Below are positions 42,431-52,509 of a DNA stretch of 64,000 nt, piece after piece (the first letter of the stretch is position 1; each line of letters begins with the position of its first letter). The position numbers and the translations under genes were made by a program. The notes beneath the pieces were generated by a model that ran no database searches, had not been told where the DNA came from, and saw nothing but the letters and a program-made list of their open reading frames with translations. Source of the stretch: Polynucleobacter sp. JS-JIR-II-50 (lineage in GTDB: Bacteria > Pseudomonadota > Gammaproteobacteria > Burkholderiales > Burkholderiaceae); contig NZ_CP061307.1 of the NCBI RefSeq assembly GCF_018687895.1, positions 1,199,948-1,263,947 on the forward strand, read 5' to 3'.

Positions 42431-45400
42431 TAAGCAACGAGACGCACAATCGATTCAATTTGAGCGGATAAAGGTGGTTTTCCAGTGAAGCTTTGAGGGC
42501 GCGGCGCAAGAGGTTTGATTTTCAGATTTGTTTCTGCCTTATCACCTTTGCTATCAGTTGCATGAATCTTAATATCCAATGGAGTTTGCATCGTCGCTGG
42601 AACATCAGCAGTTACCTTGCCAGTAGCGGCATCAAACTTTACCCATGTTGGCAATGGTGCGCCATCTTTCTGAGTTGCAACTAAGGTCAGCGCACCATGG
42701 CCGCCAGTAAAAGTGCCTCGCGGGAGGTCGTAATTTACCTGGCCAGATACAGATGGAACCGCATCAGGTGGAGTTAAGGTATTACGAAGACCAGCCTGCG
42801 TTACTACTGTCGCTTTCTCTGCAGGCCTATCTGGCGCTTGAGGAGATGCAACCGGCAATGGTATTGGGCCATTAAGTGCAGTATTGGCCAAAGACGCTTT
42901 CACAAACTGAGACTTTTGAGCTTGACTAGGAGTGACACTCAAATTAAGCCTATCTTTATCCTTCAGAATTGGTCTGCCCCATGCATCCATTTCCCCAGAG
43001 AGATCAATAAACTCAACTTGCATTAAGGCATCGAACGTATTAGGGCCTGAGCTTGGTGGGACGACTTGCGGGTAGAAAATTGGGTAAGTTTGAGGGCCTA
43101 CTGCAACCGTTGTAGTAGTTGAATCCGCAGAGTTCACCGTAACTGTATAGGTAGCAGTAGCACTTTCTCCACCTGGATCGGTTGCGGTAACGGCAATGTG
43201 ATAAACACCCGCAGATCCTGCAAGCGGGGTACCGCTAATAGTTCTTGTTGCAGAGTCAAAACTCAAGCCTATGGTAGAAAGCGCAGCGCCACCACTTAAT
43301 GTTGCCGAATATGTTAACTGCCCTGCTGAGTTATCCACATCCATGAATGCGGGAATAACTTTAGGAGTAATAGCAACATCCTCAATACCGGTTTCATTTG
43401 AAATATTTGGTGCTACTGCTGCATCATTAGCGCCATTAATAGTGATTGTCACCACCTGTTGTGTGCCATCAATAGTAGTTACTGTGAAGGTATCGGCTAA
43501 GGTCTGATGATCATTCAAGGCCTGGACTTGGGAGTCGCTGTCGTTAAGGGTGTAACTCCAATGACCCGATGAATCAATCGAATATGTTCCATGTGTACTA
43601 GCAGCGCTCGAAATTGCGGTGAAAGCGTTGGGCGTATTATCAATGTCGGTATCGGTTAAGGTACCAGTAACAGTAGCGATACCTGCGGTAGCATTGTTGA
43701 CGCCGCCAGCCTCCAATACAGAACCAGCTACTGTACCGCTAATCGCTGCGGCATCATTAGCCCCATTGATAGTAATAGTCACTACTTTTTGTGTGCCGTC
43801 AGCAGTAGTAACGGTAAAAGTATCCGTTAAGAACTGTCCAACATTAAGCGCTTGTATTGTTGGGTTGCTATTACTTAAAGTGAAATTCCAATTTCCAGAG
43901 GCATCAATCGTATAGGTTCCATAACCATTAGACGACATCGTTTCAACTAATGCCGGAGTAAACGTATTGGCGGTATTGTCGACATCAGAATCAGCCAGAG
44001 TTCCTGAAGTTGATACTGTCATTAAATTAATAGATTCCGTAACAGAACCCGTACTTGTACCACCCACTACTGCGGCATCATTAGCGCCATTGATGGTGAT
44101 GGTCACTACTTTTTGCGTGCCATCAACAGTAGCGACTGTGAAGGTGTCGGTTAAGGTTTGTCCAACATTAAGAGCCTGTACTGTGGCATTGCTATTACTA
44201 ACCGTATAGCTCCAATGACCACCGGCATCAATGGTGTATGTGCCATAGCCACCGGTTGAAGTGGTTGCACTAGAAACAGCTGAAAAGGTATTGGCGGTGT
44301 TATCAATATCGGTATCAGTCAAGGTGCCAGTTGCAGTCGGCGTTCCAGTAATCGCATTGCTTACCCCGCTAGCCTCTGTTACAGAACCTGTGCTGGTGCC
44401 GCTAATCACTGCAGCATCATTAGCGCCATTGATGGTGATGGTGACCACCTGTTGCGTGCCATCAGCAGTAGCGACTGTGAAGGTATCGGTCAACGTTTGG
44501 CCAACATTGAGTGCTTGTACTGCAGCATTGGTGTCATCTAAGGTGTAGCTCCAATGACCGCTAGCATCAATGGTGTATGTACCATAGCCACCAGAAGAGG
44601 CGGTTGCACTCGCAACGGCAGCAAAGGTATTGGCGGTGTTATCAACATCGGTATCGGTCAAAGTACCGGTAGCAGTGGCGGTGCCTGCTGTGCCATTACT
44701 GACTCCACTCTTTTCTGTAACGGAGCCTGTAGTAGCGCCACTCACTACCGCGGCATCATTAGCGCCATTAATGGTGATGGTGAGGGTTGCGGTGGAGACA
44801 TGCCCTGTATTACCTAAAGCTTCATAGGTAAAGGCGTCAGTAAGAGGTGAACTTCCAGCGTTTAAAGCCTGAACAGTGCTGTTCGCATTGTCTACAGAAT
44901 AAGTATATGAGCCGTCCGCAGCAACTAGCAAGCTGCCATAAGCACCTGTTAATGTTACGCCACCACTAGTTACCACTGTTGGGGTCAGACCCAATGAAGA
45001 TCCAACGGCTGCTTTATCAACACTTAAACTTGGTCCAGTGTCATTCGTTAATACGTTTCCGGACGGATTTGTACCCGCGATAGCATTTAAAAGACCAGAT
45101 GCCTCAGTAGCAGAAGCAGAATCATCAGAGGACATCACCGTACCAGCAGCAACAATAGTCATTGTGAAGCTACTTGTAGCGCTTAATGATCCTGAATCGG
45201 TACCCGTCACAACAATTGTCTGAGTGCCTGCAGAACCAGCAGTTGGTGTACCACTAAGGGTTCGAGTGCTAGCATTAAAACTCAGACCAATTGTCGAAAG
45301 CGCAGCGCCACCACTCAATGTTGCCGAATATGTTAGCTGCCCTGCTGTGTTATCTACGTCGGTGAATGCAGGAATCACTTTAGGAGTAATAGCAGTACCT

Positions 45401-48400
45401 TCAGAAGCTGACAAGCTGGTAATGACGGAACCTACCGGTGCATCATTAGCGCCATTGATGGTGATGGTGACCACCTGTTGCGTGCCATCAGCAGTAGCAA
45501 CTGTAAAGGTATCGGTCAACGTTTGGCTAACATTGAGTGCTTGTACTGCAGCATTAGTGTCATCTAAGGTGTAGCTCCAGTGGCCACCAGAGTCAATGGT
45601 GTAGGTGCCATAACCACTAATTGATGTAGTTGCACTTCCAACTGCCGTGAATGTATTGGCAGTGTTATCAACATCAGTGTCGGTCAAGGTACCAGTGGCA
45701 GTTGCGGTACCTGATATGCCATTACTTACTCCACCCTTCTCTGTAACAGAACCCGTACTTGTACCACCCACTACTGCGGCATCATTAGCGCCATTGATGG
45801 TGATGGTCACTACTTTTTGCGTGCCATCAACAGTAGCGACTGTGAAGGTGTCGGTTAAGGTTTGTCCAACATTAAGAGCCTGTACTGTGGCATTGCTATT
45901 ACTAACCGTATAGCTCCAATGACCACCGGCATCAATGGTGTATGTGCCATAGCCACCGGTTGAAGTGGTTGCACTAGAAACAGCTGAAAAGGTATTGGCG
46001 GTGTTATCAATATCGGTATCAGTCAAGGTGCCAGTTGCAGTCGGCGTTCCAGTAATCGCATTGCTTACCCCGCTAGCCTCTGTTACAGAACCTGTGCTGG
46101 TGCCGCTAATCACTGCAGCATCATTAGCGCCATTGATGGTGATGGTGACCACCTGTTGCGTGCCATCAGCAGTAGCGACTGTGAAGGTATCGGTCAACGT
46201 TTGGCCAACATTGAGTGCTTGTACTGCAGCATTGGTGTCATCTAAGGTGTAGCTCCAATGACCGCTAGCATCAATGGTGTATGTACCATAGCCACCAGAA
46301 GAGGCGGTTGCACTCGCAACGGCAGCAAAGGTATTGGCGGTGTTATCAACATCGGTATCGGTCAAAGTACCGGTAGCAGTGGCGGTGCCTGCTGTGCCAT
46401 TACTGACTCCACTCTTTTCTGTAACGGAGCCTGTAGTAGCGCCACTCACTACCGCGGCATCATTAGCGCCATTAATGGTGATGGTGAGGGTTGCGGTGGA
46501 GACGTTACCCGATCCATCTATAGCTTGATAGGTAAAGGTATCCGTTAGGTGCGTTAGCGAAGTAAGTGCCTGAACTGCTGCAAGCGTATTATCTACAACG
46601 TATTGGAAGGATCCATCAGATCCAATAGACAAGATGCCGTAAGTACCATCTGCACCTGCAGCGCCACTCTGGTAAGAGGTGCCTGGATTTACTGCAGTTG
46701 AAGTAACGCCCGCAGTTATTTGATTTACGGTCAATGATGCTCCAGCATCATTGGAAAGGACATTCCCAACTGGATCTGTACCAGACGTTGCATTATTTAC
46801 CCCACCAGCCTCTAAAGCAACTGCAGTATCAGCAACCGCAAGTATTGAAATAGGGTTATATACAGGAGGGTCAAACGTGACAACTTTATTTCCAGCGATA
46901 TCTTGCAGTTGATTTCCAGATAATGGCTGAACATAGTCAACACTTAATGAATCCAGTGCGCTAATACTTATACCGGCAAAACTCAGAACAACAGTTGTTG
47001 GACTTGCGATTGATACCGCGCTGGGAGTGATCGTATATGTGGCACCACCGTTAGCAGAATTAGCGGCGCCGCCGTTATAAAGGTCAGTAATCGTAAATGC
47101 TGATGTAGCGGGTACAACTGTAGTATTAAAGCCCGATCCTGTCTCAGTAAATGTTAATGTAATCGTATTGTTAATAGGATCTAAAACAGCAGAATAATCT
47201 AGTGGAGCGGTGGTATCCAATACGTATGACAAAGTAGTTAAAGAGCCTTGTGCTCCGGTAGATAGGGTTTTTGCCTGGAACTCAATAAGATTAGAGCCAT
47301 CTATGGTCGTTGCACCAGTGACTCCTCCAGTTAATGTGACGCCATTCCAGCTGACATTAACGCCACTAACTTTATTGGTGACATCTGTCCAAGTGATACC
47401 CCCATCCACACTGCCCAACAGAGCCTGCCCAGAAATCAAAACTTTGCTTAGGGTTGCTGTAATAGTTTGGGAAGATGTGTAAGTAATGATATCGGTAGCA
47501 TTAACGCCGGTATCGGCAGAAATTCCGATTCCACTAATCGTCGGCAAAGTAGTATCAATTGTGATGGTTGTTGTATTACTTACAGGGGTTGCATTTGCGC
47601 CAGTTACAGGATCGGTTTCTGTAGCGGTGAAGGTGTACGTACCATTTGCAAGCGGGGTTGGGGTCGTAAAGCTCCAGTTTCCGCCTGTATCAGGAGTGGC
47701 GGTTCCGGTATGCGTTACCCCAGATACAACGTAGCTGATAGTAACCACCCCATGTGGATCTGCAGTACCAATTACAGTAGGTTGACTGGCAGAAGGATAG
47801 GCAACGCTAGTAATTGAAACATTCCCAAGCGATCCATACAAAAGGTAATCTTGCATAGCAACCGATCCAAAGCCAGAGGTGTTGCCCACCCTAAATTGAA
47901 TAGTGTATTTGTTGTAGTTAGAGTCAGCATATCCCGTTGTTAGGGTTGCTCCATTCCAGCTAATTGCTGTACCACTCACCTTATTGGTCACATCAGTCCA
48001 CGTCAGACCACCATCAACCGATCCTTGCAAGAAGGATCCTGATGGCAAAGTTGCACTAAGGGTTGCGGTAATGGTTTGGACTGCAGTTGCAGTCACAAAG
48101 TCCGAGGGTGAACTTCCGGTATCAGCAGATATTCCAATATTACTAACAGTAATTGTGGGTAACGGAGAAAGGACTGCGAAGCTAAAGGTATCCGTTAAGT
48201 TATTAATGGTATCTCTAGCAGTAAATGTGTAATTACCATCCACAAGAGACTGCACGCCCACCAAAGAAAATGACCAGGTACCATCTGAATTAGTGGTAAC
48301 GGAACCTATCACAGTAGCGCCATTTTTAATTTCTAAGACCACCCCTGCTGCTGCCGTGCCTGAAAGTACGGGCGATCGGTCAGCTGTGGTGGTTAAGCCA

Positions 48401-51400
48401 CTATCACCATCCACAGCAATGATATTAGGCGCGACCGAACTGGCGCTATCAATTAATAAAGCATATGAAGGTGCTGCAGTTGAGAATGAAGTAGTTTGAG
48501 ATACAACTGAACCCGACCCAATATCAATCGTATCTGGGTATGAAGATGAAACCGAGTGGGTGGTGGATGTAAAAGTGCTGCTAGATGAGCCAAACTGAAA
48601 TGTAGAAACAAAGGTATTTGAGTTATTTGCCCCATCATTCAAGACAATGCTAACGGTTCTGGTAGAGGTACTTGTGCTAGTCCGCGAGTAGGTAACGGCC
48701 CTTAAAGCAGCCTGCCATTGCGCAGTGGTTGCGGTAGATCCACTAGAGGTCAAAGTTAAAACGTTCGACGAGGAGTTATAAGATGCTGCAATATTTCCGT
48801 ATGTAGTAGCAGATGTATTGGTAAATGCCAGTACATTTCTTGAGCTGGTTGATGCAACAGTCATTGTTGCGGATGCGAAATGCGTACTGTCGCCATCAAA
48901 AATCATCAAGCTGGGGACAACTGGATACAAAACGCCTGAGGATGCAACGGTCGTTTGGTTAGCGCCCGCAAGTATTGGCGCTAAACTGGGGCTAGACCTT
49001 GATACTGCTATGGAAGCCGTCAGCACTGTTGATAAATTAGAACTTGCCTCACCATTATTTGCCTGAAAACTAAGGGTTCTGGTAGCGGTTGACCGACTAC
49101 CGCTTGTATCGGAGTTCAAATACGTCACGCTTGAGAGCGCATTTGCCCACTGCAATAAAGTTGCAGTACCGCCAGAAGATGCTAATGAAAGTACACCTGT
49201 GCCCGAATTGTAGGTAGATGTAATATTCCCGTAGAGGGAGCTGCTGTTGTTTGTAAATCCAAGCTGATCTACGCCAGAAACAAAATTAGTGGTGATGCCT
49301 ACAGTAGCCGATGCAAGCGTGGTCTTGTTATCTGCAACCTTAATTGCCATTCCACCAGTAGCTGAAATAGCGCCACTATTGTTGTAATCTGTTGTGGATG
49401 GAGAGGAGGCACTTGTTAGCACTGGTGCTGTGATCACTGGAATTACCGTCACAGTAGTAGTTCTTACTGCGCTATAAAGAGCCGAAGTCGTACCAGTTTT
49501 AATCTGCCATGAAATTGTTCTACTTAAGTTGGCACCAGCATTAGTGGGGTCTGTTGCTGACGAATGAAAAGTAATGGAGCGCAATGCTGCCTGATAATCG
49601 GCAATAGATGGCGTTTGACCACTTGCAGCAGTTAAAGTGTAGTAACCGGTTGGAGATGCAGTAAATGTAAATTTAGATCCGGTGGTTGCCGCCAGGATAT
49701 CCCCCGTAACCCCAGAGTTGATCGAAACATATACTGCGGAAGGCGTAGTAGACCCCACTATGGATATGGCTGCGTCTAAAACAGCATAAGATCCGCCAAC
49801 CGTGTAACTAGCAGCCGTTGAAGCAACTGCGGTAGTTGAATAAATCGCTCTAAAGGTATGATTGCCTGGATCCAATAATCGAGTAGTTTGATTAATTAAA
49901 TTAGAAGCCGCCCCAAATTGCATCGACCAAGCTTTTGAATTTGCGGCAACACTGGCGGTTCCGACGTAGGAGCCATCTGCATAGACATCCACGTAAGTAG
50001 TTGCAGTAGTTGAAGCTACGGCAGAAATTTGGCCGACTATATTGGGTGATGTATCGGTAGTAGCTGTATGTTGCAAGTCGGCTACAGAAGATCCCGTCCA
50101 GGATGCTGCGTCTAGGCCAGTTACAAGTGCAGCAATACCGCTACTTGGGATGCTTGCGGCTGTAACAACGTTATAAGGGAGCGTCGCGCTTGCACGCACC
50201 ACTCCATTTGCATCAAGCAAAGTAACTTGCAGTGAGTAGGTGCCGCTTGGCACCGAAGACCAAGTTGCTGATGAGCTATAGAAATTACTATTTAATATAA
50301 GATTTCCAGCAACAGTTGTGCCTACGGCTTGTGTAATTGGGCCGGTTTTAGTTAAAGATGCAATATCCTGCCCAGCACTATTAATTAGGTTGTACTCAAC
50401 GGTATAGGTTCCAGTTGTAGGAACGGTAACTACCGATGACACGGCTGCATTAGTTTCAGCAATAGAAGTTAAGGTATAGGTTCCAGAACCACCATCGATG
50501 AGAATTTGAGCTGAAGAAACCCCTACAACCCAACGTCCGCCATTATTTGCTTGTGTCTGGGTACCATTATCATCAGGAACCACCCGAACAATGTAGTCTC
50601 CAGCTCCTTGGGCCTTGATGAAAGTGGTGATATCTAAAGTAGTGGTGCTCCAGGTATTGTTTGTACCGTTTAGATATCCAACAAATTGCCAAGACGCTGC
50701 GCCACTCTTTTGTATATAGACGCCATCCCATTCTGAATTGGCATTACCAATTGCGTATGGGACTCCATTGCTTAATAGCCCGTAATCCACGTCATATGCT
50801 TTAAGAACTAATAATGCGGAGCTACTTGCAGCAGTTATGGTGACGGCATTAAATGTGATGAGCTTGCCAGCGCCAATGAGACCTGAGGTAGATCCGGAGG
50901 TATCCACGTTGGTACCGGTAGTAGCGGTGTATGAACCACCTAAATCATGAACGTAACCATTGATCGCCACCACATCAAAAGCGGCTGCAGATAAAACCAC
51001 GCCAGAGCTTGCCTCAAGCGTCCAGTTACCCCCCAGATTAGAGGGACCGGTTAAGTCGGCGGAGGCGGCGACATGCGCCCCACTTGCCAAAGCAAAAGCA
51101 TTAATAAAAGATTGTCCTTGAACGCCTTCACCCACATAACATCCATACAGCAGAATATCTCCACCACCTTGGACCAAGGAGTTTCCGATTGCAGATAGAT
51201 CATCGGCATAATTAGATAAAGAATCAATAGTGAGATCAAGGGAGCCAAAGAAAAGTTCTGCTGGGTTACCGTGACTAACTATATGAATCGCATTGATGTT
51301 GGATTGGCCGCCAAGATAATCGGCCATCTCTCGCAAGCCATCACCCTGGCCATCGATCAAGACAACCTCAACACCAGGTCTCACAAAACTTGCGAGCTGC

Positions 51401-52509
51401 TCCCAATTAGCAACATTGGAATCCAAGAAAACAACTTCATGAAGTCCGCCATCCAATGCGGGATCTGCAGCAACCAGTTGACGTGCTTCATAACGGCCTT
51501 GACTATCAAAAGCGGCCACCTTTTCTAATAGCTGCCGTTCAGCGCTCAGGGTATCTGATTTCGAAACATATAGATCGATCACGCCATCAGGTTGAAGGGT
51601 TTGGGCAATCGCAACAACGTCATTAGAACGACTAGATAAATCAGTTCCAACAAAATTGGTGGAACCTAAGTTAAAGCTAGCATTAGAAGAAGAAGCAATG
51701 ATGTGTATGGCAGCAAGATCAGCATAAGCGCTTGAGATACTTGCTATCTGCGACAAACCATCCTCACCGGGATTCAAAAGAACAACTTCAACCCCCGGCT
51801 TTGAGAGTTCTGCAATTTGCATGGCATTAATCGCATTAGCATCAGCAAAAATGAGTTCTGAAACGGAATCTGCCTGCGAGTTATTTGTGATGGTAGCTAA
51901 ATGCCAGATGGAGTTTTGATCAATGGACAAATCTGTGACCTTGACATTAATTCCTGAGGCATCAGACAAGGCGCCTTCTGCACTACTTATGTCCAAATTA
52001 GAGTCGAGTTGCACCAAATCAATTTGTGGTGATGCGCTTAATTTAGAACCCCATTGAGAGATCCGATCAATTTCAGAAGATAATGCAGAGGCACTGAATT
52101 GAGAAGTTCCCAACCAGACCTGACCCGAGAGGTCTGTTTCACCAGCTAGGGCTAACAAGCTAACATTTTGATGTGAGGCCAAGTAATCAGTTATTTGCTG
52201 TATTCCATTGCTAGTAGAGTCCACCCACACTACATCGACGGATGAAGAAGGTGCCACATCAAACGCAGGAAAGGCGCCAGAACGAGAGTCCACAAAGACA
52301 ACCTGATTTACTGCAGATGGAGCAGTTACGGGGGAATTTTTTGTCAAAGCAAGCAATGCGCTTGCCTCAGGCTGGAGCGCTGGCGCAGATTTTGTTGCGG
52401 CAACTGGCGCAGCAACAACACCATCAAACAACATACGCTGCTCAAGAGCAATCATGCTAGGTTGATTGCTTTTAAACCAAGCGTGTTTTAGTTTTTGACT
52501 TTGCTTCAT
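42430..52509 (-). CDS. Giant LEPR-motif / DUF4347 / VCBS-repeat exoprotein (3,359 aa)
   Basis: N-terminus lacks a Sec signal and carries IALEQRMLFDGV (20-31), the LEPR-x-LL-type motif of giant Gram-negative exoproteins. Residues about 69-505 hold three DUF4347-like modules. Only the third keeps the His (HIVSHG, H413) and Cys (LLYGC, C456/457 region) expected of a caspase-like dyad. Then follow Ig/cadherin-like repeats (about 520-1890), nine VCBS-type repeats ending in TITINGANDA (about 1890-3030) and two dystroglycan/cadherin-like modules (ITPKVIPAF types). The C-terminal about 240 residues are Pro-rich with no GGxGxD RTX nonapeptides. Known: VCBS/cadherin proteins are often adhesins exported by type-I-like machines. 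Its ATG overlaps the adaptor stop upstream (ATGA) and its TAA overlaps the next start, so it is embedded in the export operon. Adhesin role inferred. Confidence 0.92.
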   Translation of the reverse strand: MKQSQKLKHAWFKSNQPSMIALEQRMLFDGVVAAPVAATKSAPALQPEASALLALTKNSPVTAPSAVNQVVFVDSRSGAFPAFDVAPSSSVDVVWVDSTSNGIQQITDYLASHQNVSLLALAGETDLSGQVWLGTSQFSASALSSEIDRISQWGSKLSASPQIDLVQLDSNLDISSAEGALSDASGINVKVTDLSIDQNSIWHLATITNNSQADSVSELIFADANAINAMQIAELSKPGVEVVLLNPGEDGLSQIASISSAYADLAAIHIIASSSNASFNLGSTNFVGTDLSSRSNDVVAIAQTLQPDGVIDLYVSKSDTLSAERQLLEKVAAFDSQGRYEARQLVAADPALDGGLHEVVFLDSNVANWEQLASFVRPGVEVVLIDGQGDGLREMADYLGGQSNINAIHIVSHGNPAELFFGSLDLTIDSLSNYADDLSAIGNSLVQGGGDILLYGCYVGEGVQGQSFINAFALASGAHVAASADLTGPSNLGGNWTLEASSGVVLSAAAFDVVAINGYVHDLGGSYTATTGTNVDTSGSTSGLIGAGKLITFNAVTITAASSSALLVLKAYDVDYGLLSNGVPYAIGNANSEWDGVYIQKSGAASWQFVGYLNGTNNTWSTTTLDITTFIKAQGAGDYIVRVVPDDNGTQTQANNGGRWVVGVSSAQILIDGGSGTYTLTSIAETNAAVSSVVTVPTTGTYTVEYNLINSAGQDIASLTKTGPITQAVGTTVAGNLILNSNFYSSSATWSSVPSGTYSLQVTLLDANGVVRASATLPYNVVTAASIPSSGIAALVTGLDAASWTGSSVADLQHTATTDTSPNIVGQISAVASTTATTYVDVYADGSYVGTASVAANSKAWSMQFGAASNLINQTTRLLDPGNHTFRAIYSTTAVASTAASYTVGGSYAVLDAAISIVGSTTPSAVYVSINSGVTGDILAATTGSKFTFTASPTGYYTLTAASGQTPSIADYQAALRSITFHSSATDPTNAGANLSRTISWQIKTGTTSALYSAVRTTTVTVIPVITAPVLTSASSPSTTDYNNSGAISATGGMAIKVADNKTTLASATVGITTNFVSGVDQLGFTNNSSSLYGNITSTYNSGTGVLSLASSGGTATLLQWANALSSVTYLNSDTSGSRSTATRTLSFQANNGEASSNLSTVLTASIAVSRSSPSLAPILAGANQTTVASSGVLYPVVPSLMIFDGDSTHFASATMTVASTSSRNVLAFTNTSATTYGNIAASYNSSSNVLTLTSSGSTATTAQWQAALRAVTYSRTSTSTSTRTVSIVLNDGANNSNTFVSTFQFGSSSSTFTSTTHSVSSSYPDTIDIGSGSVVSQTTSFSTAAPSYALLIDSASSVAPNIIAVDGDSGLTTTADRSPVLSGTAAAGVVLEIKNGATVIGSVTTNSDGTWSFSLVGVQSLVDGNYTFTARDTINNLTDTFSFAVLSPLPTITVSNIGISADTGSSPSDFVTATAVQTITATLSATLPSGSFLQGSVDGGLTWTDVTNKVSGTAISWNGATLTTGYADSNYNKYTIQFRVGNTSGFGSVAMQDYLLYGSLGNVSITSVAYPSASQPTVIGTADPHGVVTISYVVSGVTHTGTATPDTGGNWSFTTPTPLANGTYTFTATETDPVTGANATPVSNTTTITIDTTLPTISGIGISADTGVNATDIITYTSSQTITATLSKVLISGQALLGSVDGGITWTDVTNKVSGVNVSWNGVTLTGGVTGATTIDGSNLIEFQAKTLSTGAQGSLTTLSYVLDTTAPLDYSAVLDPINNTITLTFTETGSGFNTTVVPATSAFTITDLYNGGAANSANGGATYTITPSAVSIASPTTVVLSFAGISISALDSLSVDYVQPLSGNQLQDIAGNKVVTFDPPVYNPISILAVADTAVALEAGGVNNATSGTDPVGNVLSNDAGASLTVNQITAGVTSTAVNPGTSYQSGAAGADGTYGILSIGSDGSFQYVVDNTLAAVQALTSLTHLTDTFTYQAIDGSGNVSTATLTITINGANDAAVVSGATTGSVTEKSGVSNGTAGTATATGTLTDTDVDNTANTFAAVASATASSGGYGTYTIDASGHWSYTLDDTNAAVQALNVGQTLTDTFTVATADGTQQVVTITINGANDAAVISGTSTGSVTEASGVSNAITGTPTATGTLTDTDIDNTANTFSAVSSATTSTGGYGTYTIDAGGHWSYTVSNSNATVQALNVGQTLTDTFTVATVDGTQKVVTITINGANDAAVVGGTSTGSVTEKGGVSNGISGTATATGTLTDTDVDNTANTFTAVGSATTSISGYGTYTIDSGGHWSYTLDDTNAAVQALNVSQTLTDTFTVATADGTQQVVTITINGANDAPVGSVITSLSASEGTAITPKVIPAFTDVDNTAGQLTYSATLSGGAALSTIGLSFNASTRTLSGTPTAGSAGTQTIVVTGTDSGSLSATSSFTMTIVAAGTVMSSDDSASATEASGLLNAIAGTNPSGNVLTNDTGPSLSVDKAAVGSSLGLTPTVVTSGGVTLTGAYGSLLVAADGSYTYSVDNANSTVQALNAGSSPLTDAFTYEALGNTGHVSTATLTITINGANDAAVVSGATTGSVTEKSGVSNGTAGTATATGTLTDTDVDNTANTFAAVASATASSGGYGTYTIDASGHWSYTLDDTNAAVQALNVGQTLTDTFTVATADGTQQVVTITINGANDAAVISGTSTGSVTEASGVSNAITGTPTATGTLTDTDIDNTANTFSAVSSATTSTGGYGTYTIDAGGHWSYTVSNSNATVQALNVGQTLTDTFTVATVDGTQKVVTITINGANDAAVVGGTSTGSVTESINLMTVSTSGTLADSDVDNTANTFTPALVETMSSNGYGTYTIDASGNWNFTLSNSNPTIQALNVGQFLTDTFTVTTADGTQKVVTITINGANDAAAISGTVAGSVLEAGGVNNATAGIATVTGTLTDTDIDNTPNAFTAISSAASTHGTYSIDSSGHWSYTLNDSDSQVQALNDHQTLADTFTVTTIDGTQQVVTITINGANDAAVAPNISNETGIEDVAITPKVIPAFMDVDNSAGQLTYSATLSGGAALSTIGLSFDSATRTISGTPLAGSAGVYHIAVTATDPGGESATATYTVTVNSADSTTTTVAVGPQTYPIFYPQVVPPSSGPNTFDALMQVEFIDLSGEMDAWGRPILKDKDRLNLSVTPSQAQKSQFVKASLANTALNGPIPLPVASPQAPDRPAEKATVVTQAGLRNTLTPPDAVPSVSGQVNYDLPRGTFTGGHGALTLVATQKDGAPLPTWVKFDAATGKVTADVPATMQTPLDIKIHATDSKGDKAETNLKIKPLAPRPQSFTGKPPLSAQIESIVRLVA
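44039..44799 (-). repeat. 761-bp direct repeat in the VCBS gene, copy 1
   Basis: Reads identical to 45743-46503 at an offset of 1,704 bp (568 codons). It spans about two and a half VCBS units. Mismatches begin at once outside both ends. Frame is kept. Confidence 0.88.
45743..46503 (-). repeat. 761-bp direct repeat in the VCBS gene, copy 2
   Basis: Second copy of 44039-44799, separated from it by 943 bp that include one VCBS unit and the first dystroglycan-like module. This suggests a larger ancestral duplication of about 1.7 kb, later diverged in the middle or partly homogenised. Confidence 0.88.
50995..52305 (-). other. Three DUF4347-like modules at the N-terminus of the giant exoprotein
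   Basis: Module 1 (about 69-205) begins QVVFVDSRSG, module 2 (about 217-345) ELIFADANAINAM, module 3 (about 357-505) EVVFLDSNVANWE. All share a second strand of the VEVVLL/I type and a helix like GLSQIA or GLREMADYL. At the position of HIVSHGNPAELFFGS in module 3, module 2 has HIIASSSNASFNLGS and module 1 LALAGETDLSGQVWLG. At the position of DILLYGCYVG they have VIDLYVSKSD and QIDLVQLDSN. So the dyad survives only in module 3. Confidence 0.8.

Larger units (their letters stand above)
43410..46830 (-). repeat. VCBS-type repeat array (nine units)
   Basis: Units of about 90-130 residues end in TITINGANDA and contain GTLTDTDVDNTANTF, YGTYTIDASGHWSYT and ALNVGQTLTDTFTV, which is the TIGR01965-type VCBS repeat. 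Two longer units (46.5-46.8 kb and 44.8-45.1 kb) have a GNVLSNDAG/GNVLTNDTG opening. Two dystroglycan/cadherin-like modules, one inside the array (45.15-45.45 kb) and one after it (43.1-43.4 kb), share SYSATLSGGAALSTIGLSF-like text. Confidence 0.88.

Noticed and set aside
42430..43100. RTX-type C-terminal secretion signal in the LEPR exoprotein
   Set aside because: No GGxGxDxUx nonapeptides and no adjacent ABC exporter. The C-terminus is Pro-rich.
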